Part shown: one piece after another, positions 1 through 4,953 of the stretch | How positions within the stretch are numbered: the stretch's first letter is position 1 | How the letters are laid out: every line of letters begins with the position of its first letter | Assembly (NCBI GenBank): GCA_019424865.1 | Contig: JAHYYS010000096.1 | Span: 1-5,484 of the forward strand | Source of the DNA: a bacterium | Lineage (GTDB): Bacteria; Bacillota; Clostridia; Oscillospirales; Oscillospiraceae | Length of the DNA stretch: 5,484 nucleotides | Reading direction: 5' to 3' | The notes under the pieces: generated by a model | Database searches by the model: none | Seen by the model: the letters and a program-made list of their open reading frames with translations, nothing else | Told to the model about the DNA's origin: nothing | Position numbers and translations under genes: made by a program

Positions 1-1203
1 CGCATCTTCCGCAACGAGGGCATGGACCCCAAGCACAACCCGGAGTTCACCACCGTGGAGCTGTACGAGGCCTACGCCGACTTCAACGACATGATGGACC
101 TGTTTGAGGAGCTGCTGTCCTCCGCGGCCCAGAAGATCCTGGGCACCTATCAGCTGGAGTGGCAGGGGGAGCAGATCGACCTGACCCCCGGCTGGCCCCG
201 CCTGCCCATGCACGAGGCGGTGAAGCAGTACACCGGCCTGGACTTCATGGCCATCACCAGCGACGAGGAGGCGGTGGCCGCCGCCAAGTCCATCGGCGTG
301 GAGCTGCCCGAGACCGCCGACCCCACATGGGGCAACGCCCTGTACGAGGTCTTTGACCAGAAGGTGGAGGAGAAGCTGATTCAGCCCACCTTCATCACCA
401 TGCACCCGGTGGACGTGTCCCCGCTGGCCAAGCGGTCCCCCAAGGACCCCCGGCTGACGGAGCGCTTTGAGCTGTTCATCTGCCACAGCGAGATGGGCAA
501 CGCCTTCTCCGAGCTCAACGACCCCATTGACCAGCGAGAGCGCTTCCAGAAGCAGGTGGAGCTGCGGGCCAAGGGGGACGACGAGGCCGGCATGATGGAC
601 GAGGACTTTATCACCGCCCTGGAATACGGCCTGCCCCCCACGGGCGGCCTGGGCATCGGCATCGACCGGTGCGTCATGATGCTGACCAATTCCGACAGCA
701 TCCGTGAGGTCATTTTGTTCCCCACCATGAAGCCTCTGGAGCAAAAACGGGATGAAAACAAAGCCGAAAAAGCAGCTGTGAACGGATCGGCGGAGACTGC
801 TAATGTGTCCGCGCCGAGCGTACAAATCGATCTTTCCAAGGTGAAAATTGAGCCTTTGTTTGCGGATGATGTAGACTTTGAAACATTCAGCAGATCTGAT
901 TTCAGAGTGGTTAAGATCGAAGCCTGCGAGGCGGTGCCGAAGTCCAAGAAGCTCCTGAAGTTCACGCTGAATGACGGAACAGACCGGAAACGCACCATTT
1001 TAAGCGGCATTCACGAGTATTACGAGCCGGAAGAACTGGTGGGCAAGACCTGTGTGGCAATCACGAACCTGCCGCCGCGGAAGATGATGGGGATCGATTC
1101 CGAGGGTATGCTGATTTCCGCAGTATACGAGTATGACGGACAGGAAGGCTTAAATCTTCTGATGCTGGATGACAATATTCCGGCGGGCGCAAAGCTGTAT
1201 TAA
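1..1203 (+). CDS. lysS: Lysyl-tRNA synthetase (class II), 3' part, with fused C-terminal tRNA-binding OB-fold domain
   Basis: This enzyme charges tRNA-Lys with lysine in the cytoplasm. The 5' end lies outside the window: the frame is open from base 1, and the first nine codons (RIFRNEGMD) already form class II motif 2, so about 250 N-terminal residues (anticodon-binding OB domain and motif 1) are missing. The 400 visible codons hold the LysRS signatures HNPEFTTVELYEAY (near residues 12-25), SPLAKR, FSELNDPIDQRERF and motif 3 GLGIGIDR (nt 646-669). The catalytic core ends at FPTMKP (nt 718-735). A Lys/Glu/Ala-rich linker follows, then an OB-fold tRNA-binding module (about residues 293-400) with SKKLLKF, ILSGI and NLPPRKMMGIDSEGM, typical of the MetRS C-terminus and Trbp111. 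The fused module probably increases tRNA affinity (inferred). Codon use changes sharply at the junction. The stop is TAA, and a terminator-like hairpin lies 121 bp further on. Confidence 0.95.
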   Translation, partial: RIFRNEGMDPKHNPEFTTVELYEAYADFNDMMDLFEELLSSAAQKILGTYQLEWQGEQIDLTPGWPRLPMHEAVKQYTGLDFMAITSDEEAVAAAKSIGVELPETADPTWGNALYEVFDQKVEEKLIQPTFITMHPVDVSPLAKRSPKDPRLTERFELFICHSEMGNAFSELNDPIDQRERFQKQVELRAKGDDEAGMMDEDFITALEYGLPPTGGLGIGIDRCVMMLTNSDSIREVILFPTMKPLEQKRDENKAEKAAVNGSAETANVSAPSVQIDLSKVKIEPLFADDVDFETFSRSDFRVVKIEACEAVPKSKKLLKFTLNDGTDRKRTILSGIHEYYEPEELVGKTCVAITNLPPRKMMGIDSEGMLISAVYEYDGQEGLNLLMLDDNIPAGAKLY

Positions 1204-1212
1204 GAGAGCATT

Positions 1213-1228
1213 GGTTAGCTGGTTAGCT
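1213..1228. repeat. Tandem 8-bp direct repeat (GGTTAGCT x2)
   Basis: Two perfect adjacent copies of GGTTAGCT lie ten bases after the lysS stop codon. They are too short to assign to a known repeat family. They may be slippage, or part of a dispersed intergenic element covering the lysS 3' region. Confidence 0.5.
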
Positions 1229-1259
1229 TCGGCAGCAGAAGGGGGCGCGCCGCTGACTG

Positions 1260-1286
1260 ATGCCGCCTCCTTCGGCGGCATGCCGC
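1260..1286. repeat. GC-rich hairpin overlapping a 12-bp palindrome
   Basis: ATGCCGCC (1260-1267) is the exact reverse complement of GGCGGCAT (1274-1281), with a 6-nt loop TCCTTC. The right arm also begins a perfect 12-bp palindrome, GCGGCATGCCGC (1275-1286), so two alternative pairings are possible. No T-run follows, so it is a poor terminator by itself. It sits in the untranslated region after lysS, about 40 bp before the stronger terminator hairpin. Its function is unknown. Confidence 0.5.
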
Positions 1287-1324
1287 TGTTTCCCGCTGTA
1301 CGGGCCGCCGGATGAAGGAAGACT

Positions 1325-1361
1325 GGCATACCAATGGAGGCAAGGCCATTGGTATGCCTTT
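1325..1361 (+). terminator. Probable intrinsic terminator of lysS
   Basis: There is a perfect 13-bp inverted repeat: GGCATACCAATGG (1325-1337) and CCATTGGTATGCC (1346-1358), separated by an 8-nt loop and followed by TTTCT. The stem is strong. The T-tract is short (three T, then C, T), so termination may be incomplete. It sits between lysS and the methyltransferase on the + strand and most likely ends the lysS transcript. A 13-bp perfect stem is very unlikely to arise by chance in a 200-bp gap. Confidence 0.75.
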
Positions 1362-1406
1362 CTGCGCATAGGCGGCGGGACAACAGAATGGTGAGGAGCG
1401 GAAGAA

Positions 1407-2165
1407 ATGGAGCGGATTACCAGCCGAAAAAACCCCCTTCTGGTTAAAATCCGGAAGCTGGCCGCGGGGAGCGGCCGGGACCGCCGGGAGGCCGGGGAGT
1501 ACCTGGGCGACGGCGTGAAGCTGTTGGAGGAGGCCCTGAAGTGGCGCGCGCCCCTGACCACGGTGGTGGTGTCGGAGGAGGTGGAGCTCCCCGACCTGCC
1601 CCGGGAGACGCGGGCGGTTCAGGTGCCCCGGGACGTGATGGAGACCATCTCCCCCATGAACGCGCCCCAGGGCGCCCTGTTTCTGGCCAGCCTGCCCGAT
1701 ACCGCTCTGCCGGAGCGGCTGGAGGGGGCGCGATATCTGATTTTGGACGGCCTTCAGGACCCGGGGAACGTGGGCACCATCTGGCGCACTGCGGACGCCC
1801 TGGGGGCGGACGGCCTGATTTTAATCAACCGCTGTGCGGATCCCTATGGGCCCAAGGCGGTGCGCGCCTCCATGGGGGCCTGCTTCCGCCTGCCGGTGTA
1901 TGAGGGGGCGTGGGAGCAGGTGCTCCCCCTGCTGGAGCGGTCCGGCCTGCCGGTCTATGCCGCCGCACTGGGAGAGCATACTCAGGACGTGAAAAGGGCG
2001 GACCTGAGGCGGTCCGCCGTGGTAATTGGAAGCGAGGGACAGGGGATCTCCCCCCAGGTGCTGGCCGCCTGCGGCCAGCGGCTGAAAATTCCCATGCGCG
2101 CCCGCTGTGAGTCCCTCAATGCCGCTGTGGCCGCCGCCGTCATCCTGTGGGAGATGGGGCGCTGA
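1407..2165 (+). CDS. TrmH/SpoU-family RNA 2'-O-methyltransferase (SPOUT class)
   Basis: This protein is predicted to transfer a methyl group from S-adenosylmethionine to a ribose 2'-OH in rRNA or tRNA. At 252 aa it is full length for the family. Residues 1-100 form the N-terminal substrate-binding domain, with the typical opening ITSRKNPLLVKIRKLAA and a GEYLGDGVKLLEEAL segment. Residues 108-250 form the SPOUT trefoil-knot domain, with all three motifs: motif 1 LDGLQDPGNVGTIWRTADAL (113-132, Asn121 and Arg127), motif 2 VIGSEGQGIS (206-215) and motif 3 IPM...ESLNAAVA (228-242). The start is supported by GAGGAG at 1393-1398, eight bases before the ATG. The gene follows the lysS terminator and converges on the transporter gene with a 10-bp gap. 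The target nucleotide cannot be read from sequence. YsgA-like or RlmB-like proteins are the nearest types, so no symbol is given. Confidence 0.93.
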   Translation: MERITSRKNPLLVKIRKLAAGSGRDRREAGEYLGDGVKLLEEALKWRAPLTTVVVSEEVELPDLPRETRAVQVPRDVMETISPMNAPQGALFLASLPDTALPERLEGARYLILDGLQDPGNVGTIWRTADALGADGLILINRCADPYGPKAVRASMGACFRLPVYEGAWEQVLPLLERSGLPVYAAALGEHTQDVKRADLRRSAVVIGSEGQGISPQVLAACGQRLKIPMRARCESLNAAVAAAVILWEMGR

Positions 2166-2175
2166 AGCCTGCACC

Positions 2176-3426
2176 TTACGGGCGGGAGGCCGTCTTCCCG
2201 CCGGGCCGTGGCGGCGCGCCTGCGCCCGTTCTGGCGTATACCCAGCCCATCAGCAGCAGGGACACGGCGGTCATAAGGAAAAACAGGGCATAGGCGGGCT
2301 CGTAACTGCCAAAGGCGTCGGCCAGCATACCGGGTACGGGACCGAAGAGGAGGATCCCCAGGGCAAATAGGGACTGAAGCCACTTCAGCCCGTGGGCAAA
2401 CCCCGCATCCCCCAGCAGATCCTTGGCCCATACGGACTGGGACATGCAGCTGACGGGCAGCCCCAGCCCGAAGAGGGCCATAGCCGCCACCGCCGCGGGG
2501 ATACTGCCGGTATGGGCCAGACAGCACAGCAGAAAGCTGAGGATCATGGCCCCGTACACCGCATAGTTGGAGCGCCGACCTCCCAGCCGGTCCACCAGCT
2601 GGCCATAGATCAGCTTGCCCCCGATGAGGCACAGCCCCATAAAGGAAATGAGGCCCGATGTGACCGCGGGGTCAAACCCGGCGGTGGAGTACAGCACGGC
2701 CAGGTTGCTCAGCCCCAGGCTGGTGGCCGGGCCCATGAGGAAGGAAGCCGCAAGGGCGGTGTACCAGCAGAGCCGGTTCATGCCGGCCGGCGCGGGCCGC
2801 GCCTCGTGCGGGGCGCTGGTATGGCCCGCCAGACGATAGGGGGCGGTGCCCGCCTCCTCCGGCGTATCCCGGAGGACGGCCCAGACCACCAGGGCGATGA
2901 GGAGCAGACAGGCACTCTCCGTCCAAAATGCCGCCCGCAGGCCAAACCGCTCCAAAAGAAAGGTCAGCGGGGCCGGGGCCGCGATGGTGGCAAGCCCGCT
3001 GCCCGTGGCAGCCAGCCCCAGAGCAAAGGCCTGACGGTCCTGAAACCACCGGTCGATGAGCAGCGAGAGGGGGATCATCCCGCCCCAGCAGTAGCCGATG
3101 CCGGTGACAGCCGCCGCCAGACAGTACACGGGGAAGGTCTCTGCTAGGCCGAAGATCAGATGGGACAGGGCGATGAGCAGGACGGACAGGGTGACAGCGC
3201 GCCGCAGCCCCAGCCGGCGGCAGGCCCAGGCGGCAGTCATCATGCCGATGAGAATAAACAGGCTGCGCACGGTGATAATCCAGGAGCCCTGCGCATTGGT
3301 AAAATTGTTATATGCAATGATATAGGGCTGATAGACGGAAAAAGCGTTGGCGCCCAGGCCTACGGTGGTAAACAGCATCAGCACCCCGCCGGCGCAGATT
3401 GCCCAGGCTCTGTGAATACGAGGCAT
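2176..3426 (-). CDS. Major facilitator superfamily (MFS) transporter, 12 TM, substrate unknown
   Basis: This is a 416-aa inner-membrane protein of standard MFS length with about 12 hydrophobic helices. The first begins near residue 8, the sixth ends near 185, and a hydrophilic loop (about 187-216) separates the two halves. The second half runs from about 220 to 398. The MFS loop motif appears as CRRLGLRR (69-76) after TM2 and, in the second half, as GQLVDRLGGRR (275-285). VYQPYI after TM1 and DRWFQDRQAFALGLAATGSG (125-144) resemble the oxalate:formate antiporter/monocarboxylate group, so an organic-anion substrate is possible, but this is inference. The start ATG is preceded by GAAGGTGA (complement of 3433-3440) at good spacing. 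The last 18 residues are a polar Gly/Pro/Arg tail. It is the only minus-strand gene here, and no enzyme or regulator neighbours it to show the substrate. Confidence 0.9.
   Translation of the reverse strand: MPRIHRAWAICAGGVLMLFTTVGLGANAFSVYQPYIIAYNNFTNAQGSWIITVRSLFILIGMMTAAWACRRLGLRRAVTLSVLLIALSHLIFGLAETFPVYCLAAAVTGIGYCWGGMIPLSLLIDRWFQDRQAFALGLAATGSGLATIAAPAPLTFLLERFGLRAAFWTESACLLLIALVVWAVLRDTPEEAGTAPYRLAGHTSAPHEARPAPAGMNRLCWYTALAASFLMGPATSLGLSNLAVLYSTAGFDPAVTSGLISFMGLCLIGGKLIYGQLVDRLGGRRSNYAVYGAMILSFLLCCLAHTGSIPAAVAAMALFGLGLPVSCMSQSVWAKDLLGDAGFAHGLKWLQSLFALGILLFGPVPGMLADAFGSYEPAYALFFLMTAVSLLLMGWVYARTGAGAPPRPGGKTASRP
2181..2202. terminator. GC-rich hairpin at the convergent gene junction (weak terminator candidate)
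   Basis: GGCGGGA (2181-2187) pairs perfectly with TCCCGCC (2196-2202) around an 8-nt loop. It lies 15 bp after the methyltransferase stop and inside the last codons of the opposite-strand transporter gene. Neither strand has a T-run after the stem, so it does not meet the usual rule for an intrinsic terminator. Its position suggests it might pause or end the methyltransferase transcript, but a chance GC stem is also possible. Confidence 0.3.
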
Positions 3427-3449
3427 AAAAGCTCACCTTCTTTCCTATA

Positions 3450-3478
3450 ACAATACCGTCCGGAGCGGAATTTGTAAA
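3450..3478 (-). promoter_or_regulatory. Candidate sigma-A promoter for the MFS transporter
   Basis: Read on the minus strand, TTTACA (3478 down to 3473; five of six match TTGACA) is followed after exactly 17 bases by TATTGT (3455 down to 3450; four of six match TATAAT). Transcription would start near 3443, just upstream of the transporter's ribosome binding site, which gives a very short leader. The AT content here contrasts with the surrounding coding DNA. The match is reasonable but was found by eye. Confidence 0.45.
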
Positions 3479-3503
3479 GCAGAAAATGATTGTATGCTCA
3501 GAC

Positions 3504-3509
3504 AGGAGG
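3504..3509 (+). promoter_or_regulatory. Ribosome binding site that fixes the dprA start
   Basis: A consensus AGGAGG lies seven bases before the ATG at 3517. The frame is open back to a TTG at 3490, which would add nine residues, but that codon has no Shine-Dalgarno sequence in front of it and the AGGAGG would fall inside the coding region. The ATG at 3517 is therefore the preferred start. Confidence 0.8.
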
Positions 3510-3516
3510 CGAGGAG

Positions 3517-4737
3517 ATGGCTTCCCTGAAATATTGGCTCTGGCTGACCAGCCGAAAAGGGGTGGACAGCGTGGCCGCCCTGACGGCGCTGGACTATTTC
3601 CTGACGCCGGAGCAGGTCTATTATGCCGACCCGGAGGAGTACAGCCAGCTGCCCCTGCGCCCGGCCGCCCGTCAGGGCCTGCTGGACAAGGAGCTGGATA
3701 CCGCCGAATCCATTCTGGCCGACTGCGAGCGTCTGGGCCTGCGGGTGATGACCATCCAGGACGGGGACTATCCCGACCGCCTGCGCCAGCTGTCCGACCC
3801 GCCGGCAGTGCTGTATATCCGGGGAAAGGTGTTTCACTTTGACGAGGAGGCAGCCATCGGCGTGGTGGGGGCGCGGGAGCCCTCGGAATACGGGCGGATG
3901 TGCGCCGCCCGTCTGGCTATGGAGCTCTCCCGGGGCGGCGCCCTGGTGGTCTCCGGTATGGCCGAGGGGCTGGACACCTGCGCCGTCAAAGGGGCGCTGA
4001 AGGGGGGCGGAGCGGTGGTCAGCGTGCTGGCCGGCGGAGTGGACGTGCCCTTCCCGGCGCAGAACCGCTATCTCTATCAGGATGTGGCCGCCGCCGGCGC
4101 CCTGATCTCGGAATATCCCCCCGGCACCCCGCACCACGGCCGCCACTTTCCGCGGCGCAACCGGATTCTCAGCGGGCTGACGCTGGGGGTGCTGGCGGTG
4201 GAGTGCCGCCCCTTCGGCGGAACCATGAGCACCGTGAACCACGCCCTGGAGCAGGGGCGGGATGTTTTTGCGGTTCCGGGGGCCATTGACGCCCCCATGA
4301 GCGAGGGGACAAACCGGCTGATTCAGCAGGGGGCCAAGCTGGTCACCTGCGGCCGGGACATCCTGGAGGAGTATTACAGCCGCTTTCCCGCCAAGCTGGC
4401 GTCCGGTGCGCCTATGAAGCCGGAAGCGGCCCGGGAGCGGCTTGCCCAGGCGGCGCAGGCACCGGAGACGGCCGCTCCGCCCAAGGCACGGCCCGAGCCG
4501 GAGGAGCCGGCGCGGGAGCGCATCCCCAGACAGGAGCAGCGCACGCGCTTTACGGATGACGAGCTGGCCATTCTGGCCGCCCTGGGCTCCGGAACCCGCA
4601 GCGCCGACGAACTGGTGGAGCTGACCCAGATCCCCGCCCGGCGGGTGCTGTCCGCCCTGACCATGCTTCAGGTGAGCGGCGCGGCGGAGGAACAGCCGGG
4701 ACGGCGGTTTTCCGCCCGGGTGGAACTGGAAGAATAA
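3517..4737 (+). CDS. dprA: DNA-processing protein DprA (Smf family)
   Basis: DprA binds incoming single-stranded DNA in the cytoplasm and loads RecA during natural transformation. It is also found widely in bacteria not known to be competent. The 406-aa product has three parts: an N-terminal helical (SAM-like) domain (about 1-75), the Rossmann-type DNA-binding core (about 78-285), and a C-terminal winged-helix domain (about 346-400), joined by a Pro/Ala/Glu-rich linker (292-345). Core motifs are VVGAREPSEYG (116-126), VSGMAEGLDT (145-154), SEYPPGTP (198-205), FPRRNRILSGL (211-221), EQGRDVFAVPG (245-255) and GTNRLIQQGA (264-273). Oddities: the usual His of the GMAxGIDxxAH motif is Val157, and the usual VEA...SGSLIT segment reads VECRPFGGTMST (228-239). 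topA follows after 216 bp, matching the common dprA-topA gene order. No clear promoter was found in the 90-bp divergent gap. Confidence 0.94.
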   Translation: MASLKYWLWLTSRKGVDSVAALTALDYFLTPEQVYYADPEEYSQLPLRPAARQGLLDKELDTAESILADCERLGLRVMTIQDGDYPDRLRQLSDPPAVLYIRGKVFHFDEEAAIGVVGAREPSEYGRMCAARLAMELSRGGALVVSGMAEGLDTCAVKGALKGGGAVVSVLAGGVDVPFPAQNRYLYQDVAAAGALISEYPPGTPHHGRHFPRRNRILSGLTLGVLAVECRPFGGTMSTVNHALEQGRDVFAVPGAIDAPMSEGTNRLIQQGAKLVTCGRDILEEYYSRFPAKLASGAPMKPEAARERLAQAAQAPETAAPPKARPEPEEPARERIPRQEQRTRFTDDELAILAALGSGTRSADELVELTQIPARRVLSALTMLQVSGAAEEQPGRRFSARVELEE

Positions 4738-4739
4738 AA

Positions 4740-4882
4740 GGAAATGCCAGAGTCACAAGCTGGAAACTTATGGCGCCGGCCCTGCCGGGCCATGAAAAAG
4801 CCGACGGATCCGGCAATGGAAGCGGAAAGTGCCCCCTCCCGGCAGGTTAGCCCGAAGTAAGAATCATTTTAGGGGAAATGCC
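4740..4882. repeat. 9-bp direct repeat (GGAAATGCC) bracketing the dprA-topA spacer element
   Basis: GGAAATGCC occurs at 4740-4748, three bases after the dprA stop, and again at 4874-4882. The pair encloses 125 bp, including the potential structured segment at 4770-4852. The arrangement is like a target-site duplication, but no terminal inverted repeats are visible just inside the copies, so chance remains a fair explanation. Confidence 0.3.
4770..4852 (+). other. Potential structured RNA segment in the dprA-topA spacer
   Basis: Two competing pairings can be drawn. The local hairpin is ATGGC (4770-4774) with GCCAT (4789-4793), continuing as CCGGC (4776-4780) with GCCGG (4784-4788) around one bulged G. 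The long-range stem is CCTGCCGGG (4781-4789) with CCCGGCAGG (4838-4846), nine perfect pairs, extended by GGC (4778-4780) with GCC (4850-4852) across a 3-nt bulge. Inside the long stem, CCAT (4790-4793) pairs with ATGG (4816-4819), and GCCG (4800-4803) pairs with CGGC (4811-4814). No known riboswitch or RNA family was recognised. It precedes topA by about 100 bp. GC-rich DNA readily makes stems by chance, so function is unproven. Confidence 0.35.
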
Positions 4883-4909
4883 GGCGGCACAGTGCAGGGG
4901 CGGCGAACC

Positions 4910-4924
4910 ATTCCGGATTCCGGA
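4910..4924. repeat. Tandem 7-bp repeat (ATTCCGG x2) forming a small hairpin
   Basis: ATTCCGG occurs at 4910-4916 and again at 4917-4923. TCCGG (4912-4916) can pair with CCGGA (4920-4924) around a 3-nt loop. It lies 16 bases before the topA Shine-Dalgarno sequence and does not cover it. It is a minor feature of the topA leader. Confidence 0.4.
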
Positions 4925-4939
4925 CTGAAACAAAAGCGT

Positions 4940-4944
4940 GGAGG
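4940..4944 (+). promoter_or_regulatory. Ribosome binding site supporting the GTG start of topA
   Basis: GGAGG lies nine bases before the GTG at 4954. It is the only strong Shine-Dalgarno match near the start of the topoisomerase homology, and it decides for the non-ATG start. No in-frame ATG lies between it and the conserved LVIVESP motif. Confidence 0.8.
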
Positions 4945-4953
4945 TTTTCTGAA

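Noticed and set aside
381..1010. 209-codon open frame on the minus strand across the lysS catalytic domain and linker
   Set aside because: It lies fully antisense to clear LysRS coding sequence, and its Ser/Arg/Pro-rich product matches no known family. It is a shadow of GC-rich codons.
1204..1406. T-box or other amino-acid-sensing leader before the methyltransferase
   Set aside because: No T-box consensus (GGGUGGNACCGCG) or specifier-like stem is visible, and the main hairpin is better explained as the lysS terminator.
2392..3147. 251-codon open frame on the plus strand opposite the MFS transporter
   Set aside because: The product is low-complexity (Gly/Gln/Pro/Arg/His) with no hydrophobic core or motif, while the minus strand encodes a convincing 12-TM transporter.
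3446..3451. TATAAC as a -10 box for a plus-strand dprA promoter
   Set aside because: No acceptable -35 hexamer lies 16-18 bases upstream. The nearby TTGTAA/TATGCT pair has only a 14-base spacer. A dprA promoter could not be supported.
3445..4242. 265-codon open frame on the minus strand opposite dprA
   Set aside because: It is antisense to conserved DprA motifs, has a His/Gln/Gly-rich composition and shows no recognisable domain. It is a shadow frame.
4794..4814. Minus-strand GCCG/CGGC hairpin followed by TTTTT, resembling an intrinsic terminator
   Set aside because: The stem is only four pairs, and there is no minus-strand gene upstream of it for it to terminate.
4744..4860. 38-codon open frame beginning with ATG just after dprA and ending in TAA
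   Set aside because: The only purine-rich match before it (AAAAGGA, 4736-4742) is one base from the ATG, too close to work as a ribosome binding site. The peptide has no recognisable motif, and the frame overlaps the foldable segment. It is most likely a chance frame.
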